From Luteimonas sp. 9C (GTDB lineage Bacteria; Pseudomonadota; Gammaproteobacteria; Xanthomonadales; Xanthomonadaceae), in NCBI RefSeq assembly GCF_902506295.1, contig NZ_LR733312.1, forward strand, positions 1,149,572 to 1,213,571: DNA of 64,000 bases, written 5' to 3'. The stretch's first letter is position 1; the number at the start of each line of letters is the position of its first letter. The translations under genes were made by a program, and so were the position numbers. Shown in pieces: positions 54,043 to 64,000 of this stretch. A model generated the notes under the pieces. It did not search any database. It saw nothing but the letters and a program-made list of their open reading frames with translations, and had not been told where the DNA came from.

Positions 54043-54615
54043 ATGTCCGACCCCACGTCCGCGCCCCGGATTGCGCTGCAACCGCTGCCCTATGTGGACC
54101 TGCTGGCGCCACGCGCGGCGTCGGACATCACCCTGGTCGTCATCCACTGCACCGAACTGCCGGACCTCGCCACCGCGCGTGTCTACGGCGAGCGCGTGCT
54201 CTACGACAGCGGCACCGGCGCCAGCGGCCACTGGTATATCGATCGCGACGGGACGACCGTCGAATACGTGCCGGCGACCCGCGTCGCCCATCACGTGCGC
54301 GGCCACAACGGGCACTCGGTCGGGATCGAGCTGGTCAACAGCGGGCGCTTCCCGGACTGGTGCGACAGCCGCCGCCAGGCGATGGACGAGGCCTATACGC
54401 CTGCGCAGATCGAGGCGCTCGTCGCGCTGCTCGTGCATCTGCGCGCCACGCTGCCCGCCCTGCGCGAGATCGCCGGGCACGAGGATCTGGACACCGAGCG
54501 GGTGGCGGCGAGCGACGACCCTGCGCGCACCGTGGCGCGCAAGCGCGATCCCGGCCCACGGTTTCCCTGGGCGGACGTGCTGGCGCGCGTGCCGCTGGCG
54601 CGCACCGGCATCTGA
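54043..54615 (+). CDS. N-acetylmuramoyl-L-alanine amidase (AmpD/amidase_2 type)
   Basis: 190 residues. Zinc ligands appear as His in TLVVIHCTELPD, His in HHVRGHNGHSVGIELVN, and the later REIAGHEDLD; the catalytic region near DPARTVARKRDPGP matches amidase_2 enzymes. No signal peptide, so it is likely cytoplasmic and acts on imported anhydro-muropeptides. GTG at 54022 is an alternative start. Confidence 0.87.
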   Translation: MSDPTSAPRIALQPLPYVDLLAPRAASDITLVVIHCTELPDLATARVYGERVLYDSGTGASGHWYIDRDGTTVEYVPATRVAHHVRGHNGHSVGIELVNSGRFPDWCDSRRQAMDEAYTPAQIEALVALLVHLRATLPALREIAGHEDLDTERVAASDDPARTVARKRDPGPRFPWADVLARVPLARTGI

Positions 54616-54707
54616 ACGCCGGCGTCAGGGCGCGGGCCCGCCCCCACCTATAATCAGCCCCCGGCATGCGCCCCGCGCAGCCGTTCCCACCGTGCCCGGC
54701 CCCCGCG

Positions 54708-55595
54708 ATGACCCCGCCCGTTTCCGAACTCGTCGACCTGCTCAGCCTCGAGCGCCTCGAAGACAACCTGTTCCGCGGCCAGAGCCGCGACATCGGCACC
54801 AAGTACGTCTTCGGCGGCCAGGTGCTGGGCCAGGCCCTGTCTGCCGCCCAGGCGACGATGACCAGTCCGCGCCCGGCGCATTCGCTGCACGCGTATTTCC
54901 TGCGTGCCGGCGATGTCGAAGCGCCGATCGTCTACGACGTGGACCGCACCCGCGACGGCGGCAGCTTCTCGGTCCGCCGGGTGACCGCGATCCAGCACGG
55001 CAAGGTGATCTTCTTCTGCGCCGCCTCGTTCCAGGAAGAGGAAACCGGCGCCGAGCATCAGCTTTCGATGCCGGAGGTGCCGGCGCCCGAGGATCTCGAA
55101 CCGCAGGATCCGCTGCCGGCCGAGGTGCTCGCGAAACTGCCGGTGAAGGTGCAGCGCTGGCTCGACCGCAGCGGTCCGTTCGAGTTCCGCCACGTCTACC
55201 CCCGCGACGAGCTCAAGCCGCCGAAGCGCCCGCCGTTCCAGCAGATGTGGTTCCGCCTGACCGGCCCGGTCGACGACGCGCCCGTGCTGCATCGGGCGCT
55301 GCTCGCCTACGCCTCCGATTTCCAGCTGCTGGGCACGGCCACGTTCCCGCACGGCATCAGCTACTACCAGCCGAACGTGCAGATGGCGTCGCTCGATCAC
55401 GCGCTGTGGTTCCACCGCCCGTTCCGGGTGGACGACTGGCTGCTGTATTCGCTCGACAGCCCCAGCGCGCAGGGCGCACGCGGGCTCGCACGCGGACAGA
55501 TCTTCGACCGCGCCGGCCGACTGGTGGCCAGCACCGCGCAGGAAGGCATGATCCGCGTGCTGCCCGGCGGCGCCACCACGCCGAAGGCGGTCTGA
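54708..55595 (+). CDS. tesB: Acyl-CoA thioesterase II
   Basis: 295 residues with two hot-dog domains. FGGQVLGQALSAAQAT and HSLHAYFLRAGD in the first, and catalytic Asp in YASDFQLLGTA with SLDHALWFHRPFR in the second, are TesB hallmarks. It hydrolyses acyl-CoA. The ATG at 54708 is chosen because MTPPVSELVDLLSLE starts the family match. It ends one base before the next gene. Confidence 0.93.
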   Translation: MTPPVSELVDLLSLERLEDNLFRGQSRDIGTKYVFGGQVLGQALSAAQATMTSPRPAHSLHAYFLRAGDVEAPIVYDVDRTRDGGSFSVRRVTAIQHGKVIFFCAASFQEEETGAEHQLSMPEVPAPEDLEPQDPLPAEVLAKLPVKVQRWLDRSGPFEFRHVYPRDELKPPKRPPFQQMWFRLTGPVDDAPVLHRALLAYASDFQLLGTATFPHGISYYQPNVQMASLDHALWFHRPFRVDDWLLYSLDSPSAQGARGLARGQIFDRAGRLVASTAQEGMIRVLPGGATTPKAV

Positions 55596-55596
55596 G

Positions 55597-56427
55597 ATGC
55601 GTCAGGTCTTCTCCAGCCCCCGCCTCGAGAACGTCGAGCGCGTCGCAGCCATGCTGCGCGAGGCCGGCATCGAGGTGCAGATCCTCAACGGCCGCTCCTA
55701 CAAGGGCAACCGCCGCAGTCACTTCAGTTATCGCGAGGACGCCGGCGGTCCGAAGCCGGCGGTCTGGGTCACCCGTTCCGACGAGCAGCCCCGGGCACGC
55801 GACCTGCTGCGCGAAGCCGGCCTGCTGCAGAGCCAGCCCTCGGCGCGCAGTTATCTCCAGCAGGCCGATGTGGTGTTCGCACCCGCGGCGGAGGCGCCCC
55901 GCCAGGGCATGTCGCGCGCCGCCAAGGTGCGCTACACGTTGATTGGCGGCGCGGTGCTGGTGATCGCGCTGTCGTGGTGGAACCGGCCCGGCTCCACCGA
56001 CGCCCCCGCGCAGGCGCCGCTCGCCGATGCGCAGGCGCCCGCGCCCGCGCTCGACATGGTGCCGCCGACGGTCGAGGCCACGGTCTACCGCGCGCCGGTG
56101 CCGCAGGCGCTGGCGGCCGCCGTGCTGGCTGATGCGCTGGTCGGGCAGACCGGCCCGGTCTGCGTGTCGATCGACGGCGGCGCACCGGCGGCGCCGTTGC
56201 TGGCCGAACTCGAAGCGGGGTATCCGGACGTGCGGCCGTCGTCGGCCTGCAGCGGCGTCGTGGCGACGCCGGCGTCGCTCGACGTCACCCGCTACCGGAC
56301 CGACGGCTCCGGCCAGGGCACGGTGGAGGTGGTCAGCCGAAGCCGCGACGCCGCGCAGGCGCCGGTCACGCGCACGCTGGACGTGCGTCGCGACGGCCGC
56401 GACTGGACGTTCGCAAACGCCGACTGA
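55597..56427 (+). CDS. DUF2007-like protein with membrane anchor
   Basis: 276 residues. The N-terminal 70 (MRQVFSSPRLENVERVAAML, GIEVQILNGRS) resemble the DUF2007 signal-transducing fold. A membrane segment (YTLIGGAVLVIALSWW) near 110 separates it from an exported domain rich in Ala/Pro. Homologues in Xanthomonas are often labelled pathogenicity-related, without known mechanism. It follows tesB directly. Confidence 0.7.
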   Translation: MRQVFSSPRLENVERVAAMLREAGIEVQILNGRSYKGNRRSHFSYREDAGGPKPAVWVTRSDEQPRARDLLREAGLLQSQPSARSYLQQADVVFAPAAEAPRQGMSRAAKVRYTLIGGAVLVIALSWWNRPGSTDAPAQAPLADAQAPAPALDMVPPTVEATVYRAPVPQALAAAVLADALVGQTGPVCVSIDGGAPAAPLLAELEAGYPDVRPSSACSGVVATPASLDVTRYRTDGSGQGTVEVVSRSRDAAQAPVTRTLDVRRDGRDWTFANAD

Positions 56428-56524
56428 TCGCGTTCGCACCGTCCTGCAGGCAACATCGACGGCGCCGGTCACATCCGGCGCCCGGGCCGCGTCCTTGAAA
56501 GCGACCCGACCTGCAAGGATCGCC

Positions 56525-57706
56525 ATGCACGCCATCGCCGCCGACCTCGGCCTCGAAGACCGGATCCATCTGGAGCTGCCCGCCGCGCGCGGTGGCGACC
56601 AGGCCGCGTACGGCCGCATCGTGCAGATGAGCCAGAACGCGACCACCGCGATCGCGCTGGCGATCACCCGTGACGTGCAGGCCAGCCAGGACATCGCGCA
56701 GGAGGCCTATCTCAAGGCCTGGCAGCAGCTGGGAAAGCTGCAGAACGCGACGAGCTTTCTGCCGTGGCTGCGGCAGATCACCCGCAATCTCGCCCGCGAT
56801 TACCTGCGCGCGCGCCGCGAACGCATCGTGGCCGGCGAAGCGGCGGAGATCGCCATCGCCCAGGCCGCCGATCCAGACGCCTGTCCCATGCAGCAGATCA
56901 TCGACGACGAAACCGGCCGCGTCGCCGCGGACCTGATTTCCGACCTGCCCGACGACAGCCGCGAAGTGCTGCTGCTCTACTACCGTGAGGGCGGCAACTC
57001 GAAGCAGGTCGCGGCCCTACTCGGCCTGTCGGACGCAGCGGTGCGCAAGCGTCTGTCGCGCGCACGCCGCAGCCTGCGCGAGGATCTGATGGCGCGCTTC
57101 CAGGAATTCGCGGCGAGTTCGGCGCCCGGCACCGCGTTCACGCTGCTGGTGACGGCCGGGCTGGCGACGTTCGCGAAGCCGGCAGCGGCCGGTACGGTCG
57201 CGGGTGTCGCGGCTGGTGGTGCGTTCGGAGCGAGTGCGGCCGGCAAGGCGGCGCTGGGCAGTGCGGGCGCACTCGGCGCTGCAGGGGTGTCGCTGGTCTT
57301 CGGCGGGCTGACCGTGTGGCTGTGCCGGAAGATGGTGGCGCGTTACGCGGACACCGAGGCCGAACGCCGGGCGATCCTCAAGCTGTACGACCTCTGGTTC
57401 GTCTGGGGCGGACTTCTGGGGGGCCTCATGGGCGCCGGCGTCGGCCTCATGGCCGGCAGCCACGAGACACCGGCCGGATGGTTCACGGTGGCGTCCGCGA
57501 TCGCGCTGACGCTGTACAACTATCCGTTGCTGACCAGCATGCCCCGCCTGATGAATCCGCTGCTCGCACGCGACATCGCGCGCGATCCCGTGGGCGGTGC
57601 CCGACGCGCACTCGGTTATCGACTGATGTTCGGCACCAGCGGTCTGATCATCACCAACGTCGGCCTGCTGGGCGTCCTGCTGATCGTCTGGCTCAAGACG
57701 GCCTGA
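56525..57706 (+). CDS. ECF sigma factor fused to a multi-spanning membrane domain
   Basis: 393 residues. Residues 25-100 match sigma region 2 ([37 protein letters not shown]), and 135-190 match region 4 ([20 protein letters not shown], then a helix-turn-helix). From about 200 onward are four or five membrane segments ([54 protein letters not shown]). The sigma would therefore be tethered to the inner membrane. No separate anti-sigma gene is adjacent, so the tail may do that job. Confidence 0.85.
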   Translation: MHAIAADLGLEDRIHLELPAARGGDQAAYGRIVQMSQNATTAIALAITRDVQASQDIAQEAYLKAWQQLGKLQNATSFLPWLRQITRNLARDYLRARRERIVAGEAAEIAIAQAADPDACPMQQIIDDETGRVAADLISDLPDDSREVLLLYYREGGNSKQVAALLGLSDAAVRKRLSRARRSLREDLMARFQEFAASSAPGTAFTLLVTAGLATFAKPAAAGTVAGVAAGGAFGASAAGKAALGSAGALGAAGVSLVFGGLTVWLCRKMVARYADTEAERRAILKLYDLWFVWGGLLGGLMGAGVGLMAGSHETPAGWFTVASAIALTLYNYPLLTSMPRLMNPLLARDIARDPVGGARRALGYRLMFGTSGLIITNVGLLGVLLIVWLKTA

Positions 57707-57828
57707 TCCCCGTGTGTCGGGGTGTGCGCGGCGTCTCTCAACGCGCAGCGTACGTTGCGACTCGATCGCGTGGTCCGGTATGGCGTGGCCTGGCTCGTCC
57801 TGCTGCATGGCGGTTGCACCGCCCGCAC

Positions 57829-57857
57829 GAACAGGCCGCGCAGTGCGCGGCCTGTTC
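57829..57857. terminator. Hairpin between convergent genes
   Basis: GAACAGGCCGCGC and GCGCGGCCTGTTC are perfect arms around a 3-base loop, between the sigma-factor stop and the EF-hand stop. No clear T run. Confidence 0.55.
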
Positions 57858-57877
57858 GTTGCGTTGGTGGTGCGCAC

Positions 57878-58510
57878 TCAGCGCTGCGGACGTGCCGGGC
57901 GCAGCTCCTCGCGGCTCAGGAAGCCGTCGCGGTTCTCGTCGAGCCAGGCGAAGCGCTCGGCCAGACGCGGTATCTTCTCCGACACCTCGACGCGGCTCAG
58001 CTTGCCGTCCCTGTTGAGATCGGCCTCGCCGAACTTCGCGGCGAAGCGACGCTCGCCCTCGGCGCGGCGCCCGGCGGACTTCGCCGTGTGCCAGGTCCGC
58101 AGTTCGCTGCGGGTGAGGTACCCGTCGCGATTGGTGTCGATCGCATCGAAGTTCGCGACCAGATCAAAGCCGCCACCCTTGTGCGAACGCGGACCGCCCG
58201 GACCCCGCTGCGGACGCTGGCCGTCTCCACGTGCGGCGCGTTCTGCGCGGTGTGCGTCCATCCGTGCCTGCATCGCCTGCTGCGCGGCCTGTGCCTCGGC
58301 GCGGCTGATGCGGCCATCGCTGTCGGTATCGAGTCGCGCCATCGCATCGACGCGATCGCCGCCGTGGCCGCGCGGGCCATGGCCGCGATGCCGCTCGCCA
58401 TCGGGCTTGGCCGCCTGCGTGCCGGCGGACGGCGTCTGCGCCGCGGCGGCGCCGATGGTGGTGATGGACAGCGCCGCCAGCAGCGCGGTGGTGATGAGCC
58501 TCGTCTTCAT
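57878..58510 (-). CDS. EF-hand calcium-binding exported protein
   Basis: 210 residues. Signal peptide ([20 protein letters not shown]) then four EF-hand loops of 12 residues: [36 protein letters not shown] and [12 protein letters not shown]. Between the first and second is a His/Arg/Gly-rich linker. It should bind Ca2+ in the periplasm or outside. The start at 58510 is set by the signal peptide. Confidence 0.9.
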   Translation of the reverse strand: MKTRLITTALLAALSITTIGAAAAQTPSAGTQAAKPDGERHRGHGPRGHGGDRVDAMARLDTDSDGRISRAEAQAAQQAMQARMDAHRAERAARGDGQRPQRGPGGPRSHKGGGFDLVANFDAIDTNRDGYLTRSELRTWHTAKSAGRRAEGERRFAAKFGEADLNRDGKLSRVEVSEKIPRLAERFAWLDENRDGFLSREELRPARPQR

Positions 58511-58658
58511 GGATGTGTTCCCGTTGCCGCGGCACCGTGCCGCTGTGCAGGGACCAACGTCCGTACCGCATCCACCGTTGACCGGACGCCGGCATGGTTC
58601 AGCCGGCGGTCGGCGAGCCGGTCGCGTCGTCTGCGACGCCGGTGCGTATCCTGCCGGC

Positions 58659-59411
58659 ATGCAGACCCCGCCCCGCCCTGCCCCAGAACCGGATGCCGGC
58701 ACCGGCGAACTGCGTCTGTTCCACACCGCGCCGCATGCCTGCGGGTACTGGCCCGAGCGCGAGGCGCGCGATCTGGTGCTCGACCCGCGCGATCCGCGCC
58801 TGGCGGATGTCTATCCGCAGGCGTTGCGCTGGGGCTTCCGCCGCTCGGGCGACATCGTCTATCGCCCGCACTGCGCGGGTTGCCGGGCCTGCGTCGCGGT
58901 GCGCATTCCCGTCGACGCCTTCGTCCCCAACCGCAGCCAGCGCCGCACGCTGGCGCGCAACGGCGACATCGATGCGCGCGTGGTGCCGGCCGAACGCAAT
59001 GACGAGCGGCTCGCGCTGTACCGGAAATACCTCGTGTCGCGCCATCCGGACGGCGGCATGGACGATCACGGCGCCAGCGAGTTCGACCAGTTCCTGATCG
59101 GCAGCTGGAACGAGGGACGTCTGCTGGAATTGCGTCTGCACGGACAGCTGGTCGCAGTGGCGGTGACCGACCTGATCGAAGACGCACTGTCGGCCGTCTA
59201 CACTTTCTACGACCCCGACGTCGTGTCACGCGGGCTCGGCACGCTGGCGATCCTCAGGCAGATCGCCTGGGCGCAGCGCGACCGCCGGCGCTATCTCTAT
59301 CTCGGCTACTGGATCGATGGACACCGCAAGATGGCTTACAAACGCAATTTCCAGCCGCTCGAAGGTTTCGACGGACGCCAGTGGCGCGCACTGACCGGCC
59401 CTGCGCAATGA
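58659..59411 (+). CDS. bpt: Aspartate/glutamate leucyltransferase (N-end rule)
   Basis: 250 residues. [20 protein letters not shown], the Cys pair in [17 protein letters not shown] and [14 protein letters not shown] are the Bpt/Ate1-type signature. It adds leucine to N-terminal Asp or Glu and marks proteins for ClpS-ClpAP degradation. The ATG at 58659 opens [12 protein letters not shown]. It overlaps the next gene by ATGA. Confidence 0.92.
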   Translation: MQTPPRPAPEPDAGTGELRLFHTAPHACGYWPEREARDLVLDPRDPRLADVYPQALRWGFRRSGDIVYRPHCAGCRACVAVRIPVDAFVPNRSQRRTLARNGDIDARVVPAERNDERLALYRKYLVSRHPDGGMDDHGASEFDQFLIGSWNEGRLLELRLHGQLVAVAVTDLIEDALSAVYTFYDPDVVSRGLGTLAILRQIAWAQRDRRRYLYLGYWIDGHRKMAYKRNFQPLEGFDGRQWRALTGPAQ

Positions 59412-60634
59412 CCCGCACCTGGCTCATCGCCCTGCTCGCCTGCGCGGTCGTCGCGCTGCTCGCCGCCTGCGTGCGCATTAACACGCACGGACAGTCGCGG
59501 TCGGCCGCCGGCGCCGATCCGTCCGGCACGCTGCGCATCGCGACCTACAACACCTCGCTCAACAGCGACGACGCCGGTGGCCTGCTCGAACGCCTGCGCG
59601 GCGACGATGCAGGTGCGCGCAAGGTCGCAGCGGTGCTGCAGCAGGTGCGTCCGGACATCGTGCTGCTCAACGAGTTCGACTACGTGGCCGACGGCAGCGC
59701 CGCCGATCTGTTCCAGCAGCGCTGGCTCGAACGCGCGCAGCCGGGTGGCGGCGCACCGCTGCGCTATCCCTACCGTTACCTCGCACCGGTCAATACCGGC
59801 GTGCAGAGCGGTCTGGATCTCGACAACAACGGCAGCATCGGTGGCGACGGCCGCGACCGTGGCAACGATGCCTGGGGCTACGGTCTCCACCCGGGCCAGT
59901 ACGGCATGCTGCTGCTGTCGCGCTACCCGATCGATGCGGCGACCGCGCGTACCTTCCAGCTGCTGAAGTGGCATGCGATGCCCGACGCGCGGCGCCCGCG
60001 GCATCCCGACGGCCGGCCGTTCCATCCCGACGCCACGTGGTCGGCGCTGCGGCTGTCGTCGAAGTCGCACTGGGACGTGCAGGTGCGCGCACCCGGCGGC
60101 GTGCTCCATGTGCTGGCCTCGCATCCGACGCCGCCCGCATTCGACGGCCCGGAGAAGCGCAACGTCGCGCGCAACCATGACGAGATCCGTTTCTGGACCG
60201 AGTACCTGTCGCCGGGTCCGCGCGACTGGCTGTGCGACGATGCCGGCCGCTGCGGCGGACTCGAAGCCGATGCGCGCTTCGTGATCCTCGGCGATCTCAA
60301 CAACGATCCCGTCGACGGCGCCGGCGACCACACCGCGATCGTCGACCTGCTGGAACACCCGCGTGTGCTGCGCATGGCGACGCCGAAGAGCGAAGGCGCG
60401 CGCGAAGCGGCCGAGGCCGATGGGGGCGCGAATGCGCAACACCGTGGATCGGCTGCGCACGACACCGGCAGCTTCGGGCCGCGGGTGGGCAACCTGCGTC
60501 TCGATTACGCACTGCCGTCGGTGGGCCACGCCCTGGTCGGCAACGGCGTGTTCTGGCCGCGCAGCGACGCCGCCCATGCCGACATCGTCGACGGCACCGA
60601 CCATCGCCTCGTGTGGGTGGACGTGACGCAGTAG
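59408..60634 (+). CDS. Endonuclease/exonuclease/phosphatase-family lipoprotein
   Basis: 408 residues. A lipoprotein signal ([18 protein letters not shown]) predicts an envelope location. The EEP fold is marked by [35 protein letters not shown] and the final [12 protein letters not shown]. The active-site Asp/His pairs are intact. The substrate could be DNA, phospholipid or inositol phosphate. Similar proteins occur widely in Xanthomonadaceae. Confidence 0.88.
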   Translation: MTRTWLIALLACAVVALLAACVRINTHGQSRSAAGADPSGTLRIATYNTSLNSDDAGGLLERLRGDDAGARKVAAVLQQVRPDIVLLNEFDYVADGSAADLFQQRWLERAQPGGGAPLRYPYRYLAPVNTGVQSGLDLDNNGSIGGDGRDRGNDAWGYGLHPGQYGMLLLSRYPIDAATARTFQLLKWHAMPDARRPRHPDGRPFHPDATWSALRLSSKSHWDVQVRAPGGVLHVLASHPTPPAFDGPEKRNVARNHDEIRFWTEYLSPGPRDWLCDDAGRCGGLEADARFVILGDLNNDPVDGAGDHTAIVDLLEHPRVLRMATPKSEGAREAAEADGGANAQHRGSAAHDTGSFGPRVGNLRLDYALPSVGHALVGNGVFWPRSDAAHADIVDGTDHRLVWVDVTQ

Positions 60635-60684
60635 GCGCCACCCGGGCGCGGAGGCGCGCGCGGGATGCGGGCTTCCGGCGCGCC

Positions 60685-61185
60685 TCAGCCGACCGTCTGT
60701 GCCAGTCCCTGCAGCGCCGCCGCGACAGTCTGCCGCCGGACCGCGTCGCGATCACCGTCGAACTGGAACAACTCGGCCCGCGCATAGCCGCCGCGCCGCT
60801 TCCAGCCGATCCACACCGTGCCGACCGGCTTGTCGTCGCTGCCGCCGCCCGGGCCGGCGATGCCGGTCACCGCGACCGCCACGCTGGCACCGGAATTCAC
60901 CAGCGCACCGGACACCATCTCGATCACGGTCTCGCGGCTGACCGCGCCATGCGTTTCCAGCGTGTGCGGATTGACGCCCAGCAGGGCCTGCTTGGCTTCG
61001 TAGCTGTACGCCGCCATGCCGCAGTCGAACCATTCCGAGCATCCGGCGATGTCGGTCACGGCCTTGGCGATCCAGCCGCCCGTGCAGCTCTCCGCCGTGA
61101 CCAGGCGATGATGCCGGGCGCGCAGCAGCGCGCCGGTCGCTTCGGCGAGCGCGTGCAACGCGTCATCCGTATGGGTGTCGTGCAT
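60685..61185 (-). CDS. pncC: Nicotinamide-nucleotide amidase (CinA C-terminal domain)
   Basis: 166 residues. LVTAESCTGGWIAKAVTDIAG near residue 30, then YSYEAKQALLGV and VAVTGIAGPGGGSDDKPVG, are the PncC signature. It deamidates NMN in NAD recycling. The N-terminal CinA domain is absent, as in other short PncC. The start at 61185 opens MHDTHTDDALHAL. Confidence 0.93.
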   Translation of the reverse strand: MHDTHTDDALHALAEATGALLRARHHRLVTAESCTGGWIAKAVTDIAGCSEWFDCGMAAYSYEAKQALLGVNPHTLETHGAVSRETVIEMVSGALVNSGASVAVAVTGIAGPGGGSDDKPVGTVWIGWKRRGGYARAELFQFDGDRDAVRRQTVAAALQGLAQTVG

Positions 61186-61325
61186 GGATCGCCGCCGCGT
61201 GGGAAGCCGACGTTGTACCGCATCGCGGCGCGCGCGTCGCCCCGGCGTTGTGATGCGGCGGATCCATGCCGCAGACACGCGAACGGCCGACCCTCCCGGG
61301 CCGGCCGTCGCGTGGAGGCACTGGA

Positions 61326-63881
61326 TCAGTAGCGCATGCGCAGGGTCACGCCGTAGGTGCGCGGGGCACCGAGGAAGGCGTTGAACGAGCCCGTCTGGAT
61401 CGGCGCATCGATACCGACCTGCTTGTAGGTCTCGTCGGTCAGGTTCTGGCCCCAGACCTCGACCATCCAGCGCTGGTCCTGACGCCCGAACCCGAGGCGT
61501 GCGTTGAGCACCGTGTACGCGTCCTGCATCTTCTGCGGCTTCAGATCGGAGCCGGTGTTGTACTCGGACATGTACTTGGCGCCGATGTTGAAGCGGCCCT
61601 GCAGCGCCGAGCCGATGTCCCACTGGTAGGTGGCCGACGTATTGCCCGACCACTTCGGCGCGAAGCTCATCTGGTTGCCCGGGAGCAACGGCAGGTCCGG
61701 CACGATGTCGTCGCCGTACTCCGTTTCCGCGTACGTCACGCCACCCTGCAGCATCAGACCCGGCATGCCGGTCTGCCACAGCACTTCGGCGTCGACGCCC
61801 ATCGAGGTCACTTCCGGGATCGACCGCACCACGAACGCGGTGCCGAGGAAGCTGTTGAGCTGGAAGTCCTCGTAGGTCTGGTGGAACAGCGCCGCGTTGA
61901 ACAGCAGGTTGCCATCGGCCCAGTTTGTCTTCAGACCCAGCTCGTAGCTGTCGACGAACTCACCGTCGAACGAGGTGTCGTCCACCGGCGTGATGCCGAC
62001 CTGCACGCGGTCGAGATTGAAACCGCCGGCCTTGTAACCGCGCGACGCCGACACGTAGGTCATCACGTCGTCCGACCAGTCGTAGGCGACCTTCAACGTG
62101 CCCGACCATTCCTTCTCGGTGCGTTCCTGGAACGTGTTGCGGCCGTTGTGCGCGATGTTCGCCCAGGGCAGGCACATGAAGCCGGCGATCTGCGGCGCGA
62201 CGGCCGGCACCAGGCCCGCCAGCAGCTGCTGCTGCAACGCCGGCGGCAGGCTGCCGAAACCGTTGATGCGTTGCGCCAGCGCGCCGCCGACCCGTGCCCC
62301 CGGATTGGCCAGCGTCGCCGCGCAGCCCTGCGCGCCGTTGGGGTTGGTGTAGTCCGAGGTCAGCGTTTTCTTTTCCCGCGTGTAGCGCAGGCCCAGGGTG
62401 ACGTCGAGCGCATCGGTGACGTGGAAGGTGTTGTTGGTGAAGATCGCCGCGCTCTTTGCGTTCTGCTCGTAGCGGTCCAGCGCGCCCTGACCGGTGAAGT
62501 TGGTCCCGAACGGACGACCGCTGACCTGCGACAGGAACGTCGCGGGATTGGCGGTGTTGACCGTCAGGCCCAGCGGCGCGAGTTGCGCGGCGATCGCCGG
62601 CAGCACCTGCGAAGCGACGGCGGTCGACAGGTACGGCTCGTAGGCGGCGCCGAAGAAGTACGAATCGTTGCGGCCCAGATCCTCGTCGGAATAGAACAGT
62701 CCGACCATCCAGTCGATGCGCTCACCCGAACCGGTCAGGCGCAGTTCCTGGCTGAAGTTCTCGAACTTCACCAGCGAGCCGTCCGGGTTCGGCGGGCGGT
62801 ACAGGATGTCCGCGCCGCTGTAGTCGAAGTCGATGCTGGTGATCGCTTCCCAGTCACGCGACGCGGTGATCGAGGTCAGCACGGCCTCGTTGGCCCACGG
62901 CAGGGTCCAGTTGACCTCGGCCGAGACGCCCTTGTCCTTGAGGTCCTGTTCGGTCGTGCGGTTGGCGTAGGCGAGACGGCGGTCGAGGTCGACGACCGGA
63001 ATGATGCCCTCGCCGCCGGGCGTCAGCGCGTCGATGATCGCGGCGGTCGGACCGCGGAACGTGGTCATCGACACGCAGCAGTTTTCTTCGCGACTGGTGT
63101 AGTCGGCGATGAAGTTGATGTTGAGGTTGGACGTGGGTTCGAGCAGCAGCTGGCCGCGCAGCGAGTGGTAGTTCTGGTCGCCGTCTTCGGTTTCCCGGCG
63201 CGGGCCGCCCGAGGTGTCGACGTTGTCGACGCCGTCGCGCTTGCGCTTGGTCGCGAAGATGCGGAACGCCGCGTTGTCGCTGAGCGCATCGTTGTACGAC
63301 CCCGACACGCCGAGCAGGCCGTAGTTACCCACGGTGACCTCGCCCTCCACCGCCTGGGTGTAGCTCGGCCGCCGGGTGATCACGTTGATGACGCCGGCCG
63401 AGGTGTTCTTGCCGAACACCGTGCCCTGCGGTCCCTTGAGCACCTCGATGCGCTCCATCTCGCCGAGATCGCCGAAGCCCACGCTGTTGCGTGCGCGGTA
63501 GACGCCGTCGATGACGATGCCGACCGAGGATTCCAGACCCGGGTTGTCGCCCACCGTGCCGATGCCGCGGATACGCGCCGTGGTCTGCGCCGCGGACTGA
63601 GTGCTGGTGACGGTCAGACCGGGCACCAGGACCTGCATGTCCTTGATGTCGCGCACGCCGGTGTCCTGCAGCAACTGTTCCGGCAGCACGTTGATGACGA
63701 TCGGCACGTCCTGCAGCGCTTCTTCGCGCTTCTGGGCGGTGACGGTGATCGACGACAGCGTGGTCGGTACTTCGCTCTCCGGCGCGGTCGATTGTGCGAG
63801 CGCGGGTACGGAGACGGTGGCGGCCAACGCGACGACCACAGCATGACTGAGCAGGCTGCGCTGCAACTTACGTGAATCCAT
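61326..63881 (-). CDS. TonB-dependent outer-membrane receptor
   Basis: 851 residues with signal (SHAVVVALAATVSVPALAQS), plug domain (TTLSSITVTAQKREEALQDV, GPQGTVFGKNTSAGVINVIT) and a beta-barrel ending RTYGVTLRMRY. The TVTAQKREEALQDVP opening is typical of the carbohydrate/aromatic-uptake class with many homologues per genome. Ligand not predictable. The start at 63881 (MDSRKLQRS) is set by the signal peptide. Confidence 0.93.
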   Translation of the reverse strand: MDSRKLQRSLLSHAVVVALAATVSVPALAQSTAPESEVPTTLSSITVTAQKREEALQDVPIVINVLPEQLLQDTGVRDIKDMQVLVPGLTVTSTQSAAQTTARIRGIGTVGDNPGLESSVGIVIDGVYRARNSVGFGDLGEMERIEVLKGPQGTVFGKNTSAGVINVITRRPSYTQAVEGEVTVGNYGLLGVSGSYNDALSDNAAFRIFATKRKRDGVDNVDTSGGPRRETEDGDQNYHSLRGQLLLEPTSNLNINFIADYTSREENCCVSMTTFRGPTAAIIDALTPGGEGIIPVVDLDRRLAYANRTTEQDLKDKGVSAEVNWTLPWANEAVLTSITASRDWEAITSIDFDYSGADILYRPPNPDGSLVKFENFSQELRLTGSGERIDWMVGLFYSDEDLGRNDSYFFGAAYEPYLSTAVASQVLPAIAAQLAPLGLTVNTANPATFLSQVSGRPFGTNFTGQGALDRYEQNAKSAAIFTNNTFHVTDALDVTLGLRYTREKKTLTSDYTNPNGAQGCAATLANPGARVGGALAQRINGFGSLPPALQQQLLAGLVPAVAPQIAGFMCLPWANIAHNGRNTFQERTEKEWSGTLKVAYDWSDDVMTYVSASRGYKAGGFNLDRVQVGITPVDDTSFDGEFVDSYELGLKTNWADGNLLFNAALFHQTYEDFQLNSFLGTAFVVRSIPEVTSMGVDAEVLWQTGMPGLMLQGGVTYAETEYGDDIVPDLPLLPGNQMSFAPKWSGNTSATYQWDIGSALQGRFNIGAKYMSEYNTGSDLKPQKMQDAYTVLNARLGFGRQDQRWMVEVWGQNLTDETYKQVGIDAPIQTGSFNAFLGAPRTYGVTLRMRY

Positions 63882-64000
63882 GTTGTCCCCCGAATGACGT
63901 GGTGTGGTTCTTTTCGAAAAAACCGCCCCCCGACGGCGTTGCGCCATCGGGATTCCCCGCCGTTCCGGCATGCGTGGGGGACAGACCGGAACGTCCGGCA
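63882..64000. other. Upstream region of the TonB receptor
   Basis: 119 bp to the window edge. CGCCGTCGGGGGGCGG tracts and a purine-rich GGGGGACAACATG before the start are visible. No promoter can be assigned. Confidence 0.35.

Noticed and set aside
61266..63875. 869-codon frame opposite the second TonB receptor
   Set aside because: Shadow frame with repetitive Arg/Val/Asp composition and no domain.

Overview
The window is a GC-rich gammaproteobacterial chromosome segment. Gene content and order point to the Xanthomonadaceae/Lysobacteraceae (Luteimonas, Lysobacter or Xanthomonas-like). Supporting signs are the comEC-exbB-exbD-msbA-lpxK-kdsB order, two large TonB-dependent receptors, a Bpt-type N-end-rule leucyltransferase, and attC sites of the kind known from Xanthomonas. 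Several blocks keep gammaproteobacterial synteny: dnaQ-rnhA-yafS-like methyltransferase-gloB-mltD, ppiD beside hupB, and uvrC-pgsA followed by Gly/Cys/Leu tRNAs.

Layout. 1-8.9 kb is housekeeping (PP2C phosphatase, dnaQ, rnhA, gloB, mltD, ppiD, hupB, tRNAs Ser/Val/Asp/Asp). 8.9-19.2 kb is a divergent accessory locus. A TonB receptor and a serine hydrolase point left. An NlpC/P60 endopeptidase, a dipeptide epimerase, an L,D-transpeptidase-like lipoprotein, a GNAT enzyme, a dicarboxylate/glutamate symporter and an ArsC-like reductase point right. Together these look like murein-peptide capture and salvage. 19.2-35.1 kb is mostly leftward: FMN-binding glutamate-synthase-like protein, diguanylate cyclase, four tRNAs, pgsA, uvrC, a thioredoxin-fold/NHL protein, a low-molecular-weight phosphatase, kdsB, lpxK, msbA, exbD, exbB and comEC.

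35.1-46.2 kb is the standout: a complete chromosomal integron. An integrase gene (intI) points left and its last bases overlap the proposed start of comEC. An attI-like site follows at about 36.26 kb. Then comes a head-to-tail array of 20 cassettes, each closed by an attC of 59-61 bp. The array has visibly lower GC than its flanks. Nearly all cassette genes are on the + strand and most have no recognisable function. Recognisable or suggestive ones are a leucine-rich-repeat protein, a PD-(D/E)XK nuclease-like protein, a HEPN-like protein, an Imm8-like immunity protein, and many small lipoproteins, secreted proteins and membrane proteins. One cassette family is present twice. The cassettes furthest from intI show degenerate attC sites and a frameshifted gene, and a zinc-ribbon membrane gene in the middle is also frameshifted.

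46.2-64 kb returns to the host backbone: a DNA-deoxyinosine glycosylase-like protein, two pirins, rlmKL, an alpha/beta hydrolase, a MOSC protein, an AmpD-like amidase, tesB, a DUF2007-like protein, an ECF sigma factor fused to a multi-spanning membrane domain, an EF-hand protein, bpt, an EEP-family lipoprotein, pncC and a second TonB receptor.
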